The position numbers were made by a program, and so were the translations under genes. Below, piece by piece: positions 34,415 through 43,302 of a DNA stretch of 64,000 nucleotides (its first letter is position 1; each line of letters begins with the position of its first letter). Below the pieces are notes generated by a model, which did no database searches, was not told the DNA's origin, and was given only the letters and a program-made list of their open reading frames with translations. The DNA lies in assembly GCA_965206655.1 (NCBI GenBank), contig CBDBKC010000027.1:1-64000 (forward strand), given 5' to 3'. This DNA comes from JAPPLB01 sp965206655. Its GTDB lineage: Bacteria; Acidobacteriota; Terriglobia; Bryobacterales; UBA6623.

Positions 34415-34427
34415 TGATCGTGTCCCA
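34415..34427. repeat. Target-site duplication, left of IS4 element
   Basis: tgatcgtgtccca, repeated at 35744-35756. Its exact length (9, 11 or 13 bp) is ambiguous because the element end and the target share bases. Confidence 0.85.
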
Positions 34428-35743
34428 CTACTGTCCGGCTGATAAGCGGTGGGCGGCCTGCAACTGGTTGTAGAAAAGTGGGTTAGGTGTTGTTTTTTCT
34501 TGCCGCGATTTGAGCGGCGGTGCGCCGTTTGAGCGTCATCCGTCCTGAGCCGACAATGGCTCATGAATCTGGGCCGCACCGTATTCGCGCAGTTGATCAG
34601 CTTTCTTCCGGATCGCGAGTTCCGGCGCTGTGTGGCCCGCTACGATGGCGAGCGGGGCTCGCGCAGCTTCTCCTGCTGGGATCAGTTCCTCTCGATGTCC
34701 TTCGCCCAGTTGACCTACCGCGAAAGCCTCCGCGATATCGAAGCGTGCCTGCGTTCGCTTGGCGGCAAGCTCTACCACATGGGATTCCGCGGCAACGTCG
34801 CGCGCTCGACACTGGCCGACGCTAACGAGTCGCGCGACTGGCGGATCTATGCCGATTTCGCTCAGGCCTTGATTCGCATCGCGCGGCCCTTGTATGCCCG
34901 CGATCCGATCGGCGTGGATCTCAATCAAAGTCTCTACGCTCTGGACTCGACCACCATCGACCTGTGCCTCTCGCTGTTCCCGTGGGCCAAGTTCCGCCGG
35001 CGCAAGGCCGCCGTGAAGATGCACACGCTGTTGGACCTGCACGGTAACATCCCCACGTTTATCCGCATTACCGACGGCAAAACGCACGACGTCAACATCC
35101 TCGACGAGTTCCTACCCGAGCCCGGCGCCTTCTACGTTATGGATCGGGCCTACGTGGATTTCGAACGCCTCTTCGTGTTCACCCTCTGCTCGTCGTTCTT
35201 CGTCGTGCGAACCAAGAAGAACATCTTGCTCCAACGGCGCTACTCGCATCCCGTCGACAAATCTACGGGCGTGCGCTCGGATCAGACCGTCATACTGACT
35301 GCCATCGAATCGGCCAAAGTCTATCCGGACCCGTTGAGGCGCGTCAGCTACGTCGACGCCGCGACGAACAAGCGGCTGAAGTTCCTGACCAACAACTTCG
35401 CGCTCCCGGCACTGACCATCGCCGAGATCTACCGTTCGCGCTGGCAGGTGGAGCTGTTCTTCAAGTGGGTCAAGCAGCACTTGCGGATCAAGAAGTTCTA
35501 CGGCGCCAGCGAGAACGCCGTGAAGACCCAGATTTGGATCGCCGTCTCGGTGTACGTGCTGGTGGCGATCGTGCGGAAGAGGTTGGGCCTGGAGGCGAGT
35601 CTCTACCAAATCCTACAGATTCTCAGCGTTACCCTATTTGAGAAAACGCCCATTTTACAGGCCTTGCAGCCATCAGACTCCCATGAAAACTTACTCGATC
35701 ACCCCAACCAGCTGATTCTATTCGACTTCTAACCGGACAGTAG
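34428..35743 (+). mobile_element. IS4-family insertion sequence
   Basis: 1,316 bp, ends ctactgtccgg (34428-34438) and ccggacagtag (35733-35743), an 11-bp perfect inverted repeat. Flanked by the direct repeat tgatcgtgtccca. Carries one intact transposase. The element interrupts ugd. Confidence 0.92.
34563..35732 (+). CDS. IS4-family transposase
   Basis: 389 residues, open from ATG 34563 to the right end of the element. The N-terminal DUF4372-like domain (FAQLISFLPDREFRRCV) is followed by the DDE core: first Asp in YALDSTTIDL, second in YVMDRAYVDFERL, and the Y-(2)-R-(3)-E-(6)-K signature in YRSRWQVELFFKWVKQHLRI. No frame damage is visible, so it may still be active. Unlike the Y1 and IS481 copies in this window, this transposase looks intact, consistent with a recent insertion. 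Confidence 0.93.
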   Translation: MNLGRTVFAQLISFLPDREFRRCVARYDGERGSRSFSCWDQFLSMSFAQLTYRESLRDIEACLRSLGGKLYHMGFRGNVARSTLADANESRDWRIYADFAQALIRIARPLYARDPIGVDLNQSLYALDSTTIDLCLSLFPWAKFRRRKAAVKMHTLLDLHGNIPTFIRITDGKTHDVNILDEFLPEPGAFYVMDRAYVDFERLFVFTLCSSFFVVRTKKNILLQRRYSHPVDKSTGVRSDQTVILTAIESAKVYPDPLRRVSYVDAATNKRLKFLTNNFALPALTIAEIYRSRWQVELFFKWVKQHLRIKKFYGASENAVKTQIWIAVSVYVLVAIVRKRLGLEASLYQILQILSVTLFEKTPILQALQPSDSHENLLDHPNQLILFDF

Positions 35744-35756
35744 TGATCGTGTCCCA
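35744..35756. repeat. Target-site duplication, right of IS4 element
   Basis: tgatcgtgtccca, the match of 34415-34427. Confidence 0.85.
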
Positions 35757-36632
35757 TTCCCTCGGCCACTCGCCGCACGTCGGCGCCCACCGCGTCGCAC
35801 AGGTTGGAGATTGCATTGATGTAGGAGATCTTCATGGCCAGGAACGAGTTCGAGGCATGCTTGATCAACTCGGCGCTATTGCGATTTGTCACGAGCATGA
35901 CGGCGTTGTTGCCATTCCGCGGGCAACGATGGTCAAGCCGCCACTCGAAATCCTGATTGACGATCGGCGCGTACGCTTCCCGCAAAAGGGCCTCGGCACG
36001 TTCGCTTTCGACGCCAATCACGATGCGATCGGGATAGAGGAAGTCAATGACCGCGGAGCCCTCGGCAAGGAATTCGGGGTTGGATGCGACATCGAACTCT
36101 ACATTGCCTTTCTCGCGACTGTAGATCTGCATCGTCTTCTTGATGCGTTCTCCGGTGAGCACCGGCACGGTGCTCTTTTCGACGACGAGCTTGTAGGAAA
36201 CCGAGAGGCGCGCGATTTGTCTCGCCACGCGTTCCACGCTTGAGAGGTCCGCCTCGCCTCCTGGAAGAGGCGGCGTACCCAGACAGAAGAAGATCAACCC
36301 GCTGTGTGCGACCCCGGCGGCGAGGTCCGTGACGAAACGAATGCGCCCGGACTCGACGGCGCGGCTGAGGAGGGCTTCGAGTTCCGGCTCGTAGAAGGGC
36401 AGGCGATGCTCTTCGAGGGTCGCGATCTTGCGTGGGTCGTTGTCGACACAGATGACGTCGTGGCCGATCTCCGCGAAACAGAGGCCGACTACCAAGCCGA
36501 CATGGCCGGTGCCGATGACTGTAATATCCAAACCAGTACTCCTTACCCGCGGGGACACAAGGCGTCCGGGTGCGCGCAAGCGGTTTGGTGCTAGTAGGGA
36601 AGGGGGAACAGACGGAATGCGGGAGGCCCCAC

Positions 36633-36749
36633 CTACATCAATTGGAGAGCGCCGGAGATCTTATTGCTCACCCACATCAGGGCGGCCACGATGATAAAAA
36701 CGATCACGCCCATCCCAATCAGTTTCTTTTGTGTGAACCGCTTACGCAT
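36633..36749 (-). CDS. 38-residue single-pass membrane peptide
   Basis: ATG 36749 opens MRKRFTQKKLIGMGVIVFII and ends SGALQLM before TAG 36633-36635. A basic N-terminus and one hydrophobic helix (about 11-28) fit a small inner-membrane protein. It lies between ugd and the rhodanese gene on the same strand. Composition is clearly membrane-like, but there is no known family and no strong ribosome site was confirmed. Confidence 0.45.
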   Translation of the reverse strand: MRKRFTQKKLIGMGVIVFIIVAALMWVSNKISGALQLM

Positions 36750-36836
36750 GTTGTATGTGTACCAGTGTAGTGGTGAAGCACTCGTTGCCGGACAGCTCGT
36801 GTCGCACTTAGTGAGGCAGGGGAAGAAACCCTATAT

Positions 36837-37289
36837 CTACTTGCCGGAACCGTCTGGTTTGACCACCGGGTAACCGTGTTCCTTCCATGCGGTGATGCCG
36901 CCGAATTCGACTCCGGAATGGCCCTGCCCGGCGAGCAGTTCAGCGCCCCGCGACGCCCTGCCGCCGCGCATGCAGTAGACGACGACTTTGCGGTCTTTGG
37001 GGATTTCAGAAACGCGTGCTTCCAACTCGTCGATCGGGATGTTGATGTAACCCTTGATGGCGCCATGCTCGTCGAGTTCTTCAGGCCGGCGAACATCAAG
37101 CAGGTACACATCCTCGCCCGAATCAAGTCGCGCCTTCAGATCAGCAGGATCGAAAGCCTTCGCCGCCACGACCTCCGCGGGCGCAAGCTGTTCGGTTTCG
37201 GCGGGCGGCGCTTCGGACGGAGCTGATGAGCACGCGGGGAACAAGATCACGCAACTGATGAAGAGCAGGAAACAGGTTCGATGGGTCAC
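36837..37289 (-). CDS. Rhodanese-domain lipoprotein
   Basis: 150 residues. Lipoprotein signal with lipobox FPAC (Cys20). A rhodanese domain (about 46-145) carries the active-site Cys106 in VVVYCMRGGRAS. YLLDVRRPEELDEHGAIKGYINIPIDEL is the standard rhodanese entry sequence. Transfers sulfane sulfur or binds oxyanions in the periplasm. It may move sulfur or act as a redox partner; partner not seen. Downstream of a PhzF remnant. Confidence 0.88.
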   Translation of the reverse strand: MTHRTCFLLFISCVILFPACSSAPSEAPPAETEQLAPAEVVAAKAFDPADLKARLDSGEDVYLLDVRRPEELDEHGAIKGYINIPIDELEARVSEIPKDRKVVVYCMRGGRASRGAELLAGQGHSGVEFGGITAWKEHGYPVVKPDGSGK

Positions 37290-37309
37290 GGGGGACTCCT
37301 TAAGGACGA

Positions 37310-37557
37310 TTATAGCGAGGTCAGTGCCATCACCCGCCGGTGCCGCTGCTCATGCCTGGACTTCACCTGCGCAATCGTAACGGCTTGGCCTCCCAAATAG
37401 ACCCGCTCGCCCGCGACACGAACGCGTATCTCTCCTCCCCTGGCCGACGTAGCATCCACTCTCTGTCGCGCTCGCTGGGTAGAAGGCACACGGCCGCCGG
37501 ATTTCCCGCGAACGGTCTCGCCGCAAAGGCGTCAACGTGATTGAGACGAACATTCAT
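37310..37557 (-). pseudogene. PhzF-family isomerase remnant (internal deletion)
   Basis: Starts at ATG 37557 with MNVRLNHVDAFAARPFAGNP, the exact start expected of PhzF-family proteins (AARPFAGNPAAVCLL). After about 45 residues the family match is lost. From about 37430 a second frame reads RVRVAGERVYLGGQAVTIAQ, which is the family's C-terminus (GGQAVT), ending at TAA 37310-37312. An intact family member is about 260-300 residues; only the two ends remain (about 80 codons), in different frames, so about 200 residues are missing. PhzF proteins are epimerase/isomerase-like, named after phenazine synthesis. Confidence 0.8.
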
Positions 37558-37602
37558 CGGGGAATCGACCGCCAAACCCCATCGCGCTACCGCCGGCGGG
37601 AA

Positions 37603-38613
37603 TCAGAGCGTCGAATTCCAGGCTGGTAGTTTCACCCGGAAGTGAGGCGCCAAAGCCACCAAATTGTGCTCGATTTCGGCCACGGCTTCCTTGGACCAGG
37701 CGTAATCGCCTCGGCGCGACTTGGTCGTCTTGAAGATGCCCCGGCGCTTGAATACATAACTACGGACACCGGGGATGTGGGCGTCCAGGTTAATCAACAG
37801 CATCAGTTTCGCGAACAGGTCGCGGATCTCGTCTTGTTTGCCCTGCTGGTGGAGTTCCCAAAGTTGGGCGTAGATATCCGAATACATCGCGCCCGGCATG
37901 GTGCCGTCGAGTCCGTAGCGCATCTCGTACGGCCAGCCGCGGCCGGCGGACCCGCTGAAGACGCTCTTGATCGGGCTGGGACGATGTTTCGACATCTCGA
38001 TCAGCCGCTGCAGAACCGGTTTAAACTCTTCTTTAACGTACCCGAAGTTCGGATACTGAGTCGCCATTTCGATGATAAACTTGGCGGTTGGCTCGATGCC
38101 GTCCGCGCCGCCCGTGGTCTGAATGAATACGGGCCGTTTCGCGAGTTTGCAGAGAGCGCTGTAGTAGGCGCGATAGTCATCCAATGACTTCGCTTCCTTG
38201 GGAGGCATGGCGATTAGCGCGTCGGGCTGGAGCTTCTCCGCGTGACGGGCCACCTCGATCATCTCGTCGATGTTCGGCGCCTGAACGCCGAGTACAAGCG
38301 CCGGCTTCTTGCCTTTCGCCGCTCGGGCAAGCGTCTCCATACCTTGAAATCGCTCTTCCTTTTTTAGGTACGGATACTCGCTGGCGAACTGCGGCCATAC
38401 CATACCCTGAACGCCGCAGCGGTGAAGGAAATCAACTTCACCGGCCAGGTCTTCGTAGTCGAGCTCTTTGGCGTCCGTATAGGGAGTCGCCATGATGATG
38501 AAGGCGCCTCGCATGGGTTTTCCGGGAGCGGCGCAAAGGCGTAGGCTGGAACTCGCCGCGGTTGCGGCTCCCAGCAGGGTGAAGATGTCGCGGCGGGTGT
38601 ATGTCGGGTTCAT
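37603..38613 (-). CDS. Exported DapA-like aldolase (DHDPS/N-acetylneuraminate lyase superfamily)
   Basis: 336 residues with a twin-arginine-like leader (TRRDIFTLLGAATAASS). The TIM-barrel core has RGAFIIMATPYTDAKELDYEDL, GVQGMVWPQFASEYPYL and the Schiff-base Lys194 in NFGYVKEEF. The usual YNxP tyrosine motif reads FIQTTGG here, so the catalytic Tyr is not in its usual place. Export of a DapA-superfamily enzyme is unusual for cytoplasmic lysine biosynthesis; it may act on sugar acids or have another role. 45 bp from the PhzF remnant. Confidence 0.82.
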   Translation of the reverse strand: MNPTYTRRDIFTLLGAATAASSSLRLCAAPGKPMRGAFIIMATPYTDAKELDYEDLAGEVDFLHRCGVQGMVWPQFASEYPYLKKEERFQGMETLARAAKGKKPALVLGVQAPNIDEMIEVARHAEKLQPDALIAMPPKEAKSLDDYRAYYSALCKLAKRPVFIQTTGGADGIEPTAKFIIEMATQYPNFGYVKEEFKPVLQRLIEMSKHRPSPIKSVFSGSAGRGWPYEMRYGLDGTMPGAMYSDIYAQLWELHQQGKQDEIRDLFAKLMLLINLDAHIPGVRSYVFKRRGIFKTTKSRRGDYAWSKEAVAEIEHNLVALAPHFRVKLPAWNSTL

Positions 38614-38788
38614 CGAGATACGTCCTCCAGGGGAAGTGGGCGGGTCGCGTTGGCATTATATCCGACCTCGCATCCACGTCGGGACCGATGTTCACACGGG
38701 TCAAGCCCTTGAGTATCGGGGCCCCGTGTGCTGCGTCTAGCGCTGGCTATACTGGAGTTTCTTTCCCGAGACCAGCGGAGAACCCGGA

Positions 38789-39466
38789 ATGGAGCAGCAA
38801 GCTCACGAAGAAGACGTAACGATGGGGCTGGTCGTCGAGACCAAGAACGAAGCCGGGGTTCTCCACCAGCTCACCGGTGTGATCGCGCGCGCCGGTGGAA
38901 ACATTACTTGGGTTGCGATCCTCGACAGCCAAAAGCCGATTGAGACGGTGTTCTTCGAAATCGGCAACGTCGAATCACTCGACACGATCATCGAGCAGTT
39001 GAGCGAACTTCCCGCAGTCGTCGGCGTAGCGGAAGAGCGTACGCTGAAACGCGTTTTTGGCAAGCGTTTGATCATCATCGGCGGCGGAGCCCAGGTGGGT
39101 CAGGTTGCTGTTGGGGCGGTGTCGGAGGCCGACCGGCATAATCTCCGCGGCGAGCGAATCTCGGTGGACACGATCCCTTTGGTGGGAGAAAAACAGATAG
39201 CCGAGGCTGTCAAGGCCGTGGCCCGCTTGCCTCGGGCTCGCGCACTCGTACTGGCGGGCGCGATCATGGGCGGCGAAATCGAAAAAGCCGTGACGGAAGT
39301 ACGCGAGAAGGGTCTCGTCGTCATCTGCCTCAATATGGCGGGAAGCGTTCCCGATGCCGCCGATCTCGTCGTCAGCGACCCGATCCAGGCTGGTGTGATG
39401 GCGGTCATGGCGATCGCCGATACTGCTGCTTTCGATGTCCAGCGTTTGACCAAAAAAATCTTCTAG
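38789..39466 (+). CDS. ACT-domain protein with DUF5612-like C-terminus
   Basis: 225 residues. Residues 10-80 form an ACT domain (MGLVVETKNEAGVLHQLTGV, NITWVAILDS), the small-molecule-sensing fold. The remainder (GKRLIIIGGGAQVGQVAVGA, SEADRHNLRGERISVDTIPL, LNMAGSVPDAADLVVSDPIQAGVMAVM) matches a conserved archaeal/bacterial family (DUF5612-like) of unknown function, with a nucleotide-binding-like GGGAQVG start. Probably an amino-acid-responsive regulator or enzyme. Upstream of an AAA+ ATPase on the same strand, separated by 185 bp with an inverted repeat. Confidence 0.75.
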   Translation: MEQQAHEEDVTMGLVVETKNEAGVLHQLTGVIARAGGNITWVAILDSQKPIETVFFEIGNVESLDTIIEQLSELPAVVGVAEERTLKRVFGKRLIIIGGGAQVGQVAVGAVSEADRHNLRGERISVDTIPLVGEKQIAEAVKAVARLPRARALVLAGAIMGGEIEKAVTEVREKGLVVICLNMAGSVPDAADLVVSDPIQAGVMAVMAIADTAAFDVQRLTKKIF

Positions 39467-39546
39467 GTTCGCGCGCTCGACAGGCACGGCGCGTAGGAAC
39501 CTTTCGTACTAAGGTTTTGGGTCTGTTTTCGCCGAAGCCTAGAGTT

Positions 39547-39614
39547 TCCTAGGGAGATTGCGCCCGCCTATGTCCGATGTTTGCCCAGTATTAGTGCATC
39601 AATCCTCCCTAGGA
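39547..39614. promoter_or_regulatory. Long-range inverted repeat upstream of the AAA+ gene
   Basis: tcctagggagattg (39547-39560) and caatcctccctagga (39600-39614) are inverted with one extra base. The spacer is 39 bp and it sits 37 bp before the ATG at 39652. It could be two sites for a looping regulator or a hairpin in the leader. Confidence 0.4.
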
Positions 39615-39651
39615 TAATGGTCCCACGTCGTCCTTGATTGAGGGAGAAACC

Positions 39652-40983
39652 ATGGAAGCAACAGCCGTTCAGCGGGTGGGTGGGGCGGTCGAGGCAGCCG
39701 ACCAGTTTGTACCGGTCGCGCCCAACTCGCTCGAAGAAGCGGGCCTCTCAGATACCCATATCGAGCAGTTGGTTCTCAAGAACCTGTATTTTCGCGGAGA
39801 GGTCGTCGGGCGAGACCTGGCCAAGGCACTTGGCCTGAGGTTCAGCGTCATTGAGCCCATCATCGATTTCCTGCGGCGGGGGCGGTTCGTTGACGCCAAG
39901 CGCTCCTCGGGTTTCGGCAGCGTGTCGTCCGCCTGGGTACTCTCCGAGGAAGGCAGAATCAGGGCCAAGGAGTACCTGGAATCGAACCAACTTCTGGGTC
40001 CGGCGCCCGTGCCGCTGGACCAATACGTCGATGCCGTTCGCAGGCAGCGTATTAAGACCGGCTGGGCGACGCAGGAGCGTCTCCGGGATGCGCTCAAGGA
40101 CATCGTCATCTCTGACGACTACCTGGATAAAGTCGGGCCTGCCATGAATTCGTTCCGGTCCATGCTGATTTACGGGAAACCGGGGAACGGGAAGACCTAC
40201 CTCGCTCAGCAGTTGGTTCACCTCGAAGCGGAGGCGATCTACATCCCGTACGTTGTGGAGGCTGAAGGGCAGTTCATCAAGGTGTTCGACTCGCTCTATC
40301 ACACGAAAGTCGAGACCGAAGTATCCGCGCTGCAACTCACGGAAGAGCCCGCATTCGATCAGCGCTGGGCCAAATGCAAGCGGCCCTTCATGACCACGGG
40401 CGGCGAGCTCACGCTCGACATGCTCGATTTGATGTACATTCCGAGCGCCAAGATCTACGATGCGCCTTACCAGTTGAAGGCCAACAACGGCATCTACCTC
40501 ATCGACGATTTCGGCCGGCAGCAGATCACGCCCGCCGAACTGCTCAACCGCTGGATCTACCCGCTGGACGGTGCCGTCGATTACCTTCGTTTCAGGACCG
40601 GCACCAAGGTCCAAGTACCGTTCGAATGTTTCTTGATCTTCTCATCGAACCTGAATCCCAACGAGCTGGGAGACGAGGCCTTCCTACGGCGGCTTGAATA
40701 CAAGCTGTTCATGCGAAATCCGCCATCCGACGAGTTCATTCAGATTTTCCGCAATTACTGCCGAGAGATCAACCTCGAGTGCGACGACGAACTGATCGAC
40801 TACCTCGTCCAGAAACACTACGCCGAAACCGGACGAAAATTCCGCCGTTGCCATCCGCGCGACGTACTACGCATCGCCCTCGATTTGATGAACTTCAAGA
40901 ATCAGCCTCACACTCTTAGCCGGGAGTTAATTGACGAAGCCTACGACCTGAAGTTCGTTGCAGAGCACTACGAAGACGAGTAG
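39652..40983 (+). CDS. AAA+ ATPase with N-terminal winged helix
   Basis: 443 residues from ATG 39652 (MEATAVQ...), just after GGGAGAAACC. Residues about 33-110 form a winged-helix domain (HIEQLVLKNLYFRGEVVGRD, VIEPIIDFLRRGRFVDAKRS). The ATPase has Walker A G175-KPGNGKT182, Walker B IYLIDDFG (D285-D286), a sensor-1-like Asn in FLIFSSNLNP, and RRLEYKLFMRNPP with an arginine-finger candidate. The C-terminal lid includes KHYAETGRKFRRCHPRDVLR. The family is widespread but unnamed to me; a regulatory, secretion or pilus-assembly motor role is possible. Ends 3 bp from the convergent GT-C gene. Confidence 0.82.
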   Translation: MEATAVQRVGGAVEAADQFVPVAPNSLEEAGLSDTHIEQLVLKNLYFRGEVVGRDLAKALGLRFSVIEPIIDFLRRGRFVDAKRSSGFGSVSSAWVLSEEGRIRAKEYLESNQLLGPAPVPLDQYVDAVRRQRIKTGWATQERLRDALKDIVISDDYLDKVGPAMNSFRSMLIYGKPGNGKTYLAQQLVHLEAEAIYIPYVVEAEGQFIKVFDSLYHTKVETEVSALQLTEEPAFDQRWAKCKRPFMTTGGELTLDMLDLMYIPSAKIYDAPYQLKANNGIYLIDDFGRQQITPAELLNRWIYPLDGAVDYLRFRTGTKVQVPFECFLIFSSNLNPNELGDEAFLRRLEYKLFMRNPPSDEFIQIFRNYCREINLECDDELIDYLVQKHYAETGRKFRRCHPRDVLRIALDLMNFKNQPHTLSRELIDEAYDLKFVAEHYEDE

Positions 40984-40985
40984 TT

Positions 40986-43289
40986 TTAGGGATTGAGCAC
41001 TCGGTAGGTACGGAGCGGCCCGTCCACGAAGGCTTCTTCGAGCCCCCAGGCGCTTGGATCGGCGGCAATGGCCGGCGCCATCATGTTGTGGATTTCGCCT
41101 TCGGCGTTCACGACCAGGTACGTGATTCCAGCCCGATGCAGTTCGGCTCCGGCCCAGGCAAGGCCTTCGGCCAATCGAGTCGGCCGAAACTCGAATGAGG
41201 ATTCGATATTCAGGGGTTTCCAGTGGCCGTCGGTTGCCCGGCCGACTAAGGCAAACTCTGAAAAGTGCTGTCCTCGCGGGTGGATGATGACGGCTCTCGA
41301 AAGCTGGATGGGATTCGGAAACGCAACCTCGATGAACATGTTGGGCTGTAGAATCCGCCACGTATTCCAGGGTGTCCATGGGTTGCCGTCGAAGGCGCGG
41401 GCAGCAGTCCACGGGAAAGGCCAAGCCCGCAGATTCCAGTCGCTCCGCGGAATAACCTCTGCATCGGCCGCGAAGAGCCGGATCTCAGATAAGCTCCATT
41501 CGCGGGATTCGTGGGCAGCCGTTTGAGCGAACCTCAAGCCCGTAAATGTCGCGGGTGTCCAGCGCAGGGTCGTTTCCCTCGAAGGCCAATAGTCCGGTTC
41601 GATGCCGGCCACCAGCACTCGGGCAAGTTCCTCGTTGGCGGCACCTTGAAAGGAGATCAGTACTTGGCCGTCGAAGTACGCTTCCGGCAAAGGTTCCAGG
41701 CTAAGAATGCGAGTCGCGGAGTCGGAATGCGCCTTGAAGAACTCGGCCGTTCGGTACCACGGCACCTTGCGGCGCAGATACACGGCCTCCGGCTCGATAC
41801 GCAACGCCGCGGCCCAGGGTGTATCTTCGAGCGCCCAATGCCACTCCGGATGCCATCTCGGCATCAGCGCCGGCCATGAAGCCAACCCGTGTAGTACCAG
41901 CAAAGCGCCTCCTGTCACAAAGGAAACTCGCCGTGGCAGACGGTAGAGGGTTAGCCCCATCGCTAGCGAGACAAACACCAGAGGAGCGATTAGGAATCGC
42001 GTCCCTGAGTTTGAGAACCAGGGGATGGCCGCCGCAGCCGCGGCGATTAGGAGGGGACGCAGGAGGGGATGTCGGTACGCGAAGAAGGCCAGCGGAGCGA
42101 GCAGGAAGATAGGTCCGACGATTCCATGGAAACGTTCTCCGCGAAGTGTGACTTCGAGCGGCGCCGCTACCAAGTTCCGCCGCCGTGTGGCAGAATCGTG
42201 CGAGTAGCCGCGCAAATACTGCCGGAAAGTGGTTTCCCAAGATGTAGTTATGTATTGGTTTGGGAAGTATTGATTGAAGAATGGCGCTACTGGATTTCCG
42301 GTGACCAATGAGTTTTTGGCGAGCCAGGGAATCACGAAGCATGATGCCACGACTCCGACCAGTATCGTCCGCCTCAGCACGAGCCGCGGGTCGCGCAACC
42401 GTCGCCACGTCGCCCAGGCTACGCAGAAAGCAAGTGCCGGCAGCACGAGGGCGCCCGTGTATTTGATCGAAAAGCAAAAGCCGGCCAGCACCGCGGCCAC
42501 GACGAGCCAGGCCGGCCGACGCTCACGCCACCAGATCATCGTGGCGTAGAAGGTCATGAATCCGAAGAATGCCAGGCCGCAGTCGTTGTAGGCACTCGTT
42601 GCATCGGGGCCGACTACCGGAGCACATAGGTAGAGCCCGGCTCCGAAGGCGCCCGCCCGCGCCACTCGATAGCGGCGAGCAAAGGTAATGAGACCGGCGA
42701 GTGTTCCCATGAAAAGGGTGAAGTGAAAAAGCTTGGCCGCCGAGTGCCGTCCGAATGAGTAGGCGAAGAGATACAGCATCTCCGCGCCTTGTGAGAGGAA
42801 TGCGTAAACATTCGTCGTGATTCCCGGGAATCCGTGGGCTCGGTAAGTGTGGCCGACGAGGCCCAAGTGATATCCGGTGGCGTCCGCTTGGATCTCCGGC
42901 GCCAGCGCATTGGGGATGTAGACGTAGGCATAGGCGATTGCGACGAGGCTGAACAAACCCCACCACACGCGCGCATCGGTTTCCGGGGGGGGCGCTGAGA
43001 TGGTCGGCAGCCGACGCCCCCAGCGCCAGGCAACCGCGGCGCTGAGAAGGGCGAGGAGTACGAAGACGCCGTCGTATACAAGTCCGGCGGCTGCCAGCAA
43101 GAACACGGTCAAGCTGAGCAGTGCCGCACCCGTGGCGAAAGAAAACAGCCATGCCTCGGCTTTCGTGAGGACCCGCGTCCCGCGCAGCAGCCGCGCAAGC
43201 AGTACGCGCCCCAGTAGCGCTGCGACGGCCACCGTCAGTCCGGCGCCGAGCAGTACGCCAAGTACGGTTTCGATGGCGGCGAAGGGCAT
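40986..43289 (-). CDS. GT-C-type membrane protein with discoidin-like C-terminal domain
   Basis: 767 residues. At least ten hydrophobic segments in the first about 470 residues (GLTVAVAALLGRVLLA, LLSLTVFLLAAAGLVYDGVFVLLALL and others). The first luminal loop contains APEIQADATGYHLGLV, resembling the acidic loop of GT-C (DUF2029/ArnT-like) glycosyltransferases. Residues about 590-690 (WSLSEIRLFAADAE, ARAFDGNPWTPWNTW, MFIEVAFPNPIQLSRAVI) look like an F5/8-type C (discoidin) fold, which is unusual as a periplasmic tail on a GT-C protein. Probably transfers sugars from lipid-linked donors. Start ATG 43289 (a TTG just before it is also open). Confidence 0.75.
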   Translation of the reverse strand: MPFAAIETVLGVLLGAGLTVAVAALLGRVLLARLLRGTRVLTKAEAWLFSFATGAALLSLTVFLLAAAGLVYDGVFVLLALLSAAVAWRWGRRLPTISAPPPETDARVWWGLFSLVAIAYAYVYIPNALAPEIQADATGYHLGLVGHTYRAHGFPGITTNVYAFLSQGAEMLYLFAYSFGRHSAAKLFHFTLFMGTLAGLITFARRYRVARAGAFGAGLYLCAPVVGPDATSAYNDCGLAFFGFMTFYATMIWWRERRPAWLVVAAVLAGFCFSIKYTGALVLPALAFCVAWATWRRLRDPRLVLRRTILVGVVASCFVIPWLAKNSLVTGNPVAPFFNQYFPNQYITTSWETTFRQYLRGYSHDSATRRRNLVAAPLEVTLRGERFHGIVGPIFLLAPLAFFAYRHPLLRPLLIAAAAAAIPWFSNSGTRFLIAPLVFVSLAMGLTLYRLPRRVSFVTGGALLVLHGLASWPALMPRWHPEWHWALEDTPWAAALRIEPEAVYLRRKVPWYRTAEFFKAHSDSATRILSLEPLPEAYFDGQVLISFQGAANEELARVLVAGIEPDYWPSRETTLRWTPATFTGLRFAQTAAHESREWSLSEIRLFAADAEVIPRSDWNLRAWPFPWTAARAFDGNPWTPWNTWRILQPNMFIEVAFPNPIQLSRAVIIHPRGQHFSEFALVGRATDGHWKPLNIESSFEFRPTRLAEGLAWAGAELHRAGITYLVVNAEGEIHNMMAPAIAADPSAWGLEEAFVDGPLRTYRVLNP

Positions 43290-43302
43290 CAACTAGAATC
43301 TA

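Larger units (their letters stand above)
33808..36531 (-). pseudogene. ugd: UDP-glucose 6-dehydrogenase split by an IS4-family element
   Basis: The N-terminal half (36531 down to about 35744) starts at TTG 36531 (LDITVIGTGHVG) with the NAD fold, FFCLGTPPLP, VVEKSTVPVLTG and the central AELIKHASNSFLAMKISYIN (catalytic Lys region). The C-terminal half (34427-33808) starts GPEFLNAGIGFGGFCFPKDL, containing the catalytic Cys of GGFCFPKD, and ends with the NAD-like Rossmann domain. Both halves read MGHDH at the junction because the target site is duplicated. Removing the 1,316-bp IS plus one copy of the duplicated target rejoins the frame to 1,395 bp, 464 residues plus stop, the normal length of this family. 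The gene makes UDP-glucuronate for surface polysaccharide when intact. Confidence 0.93.
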
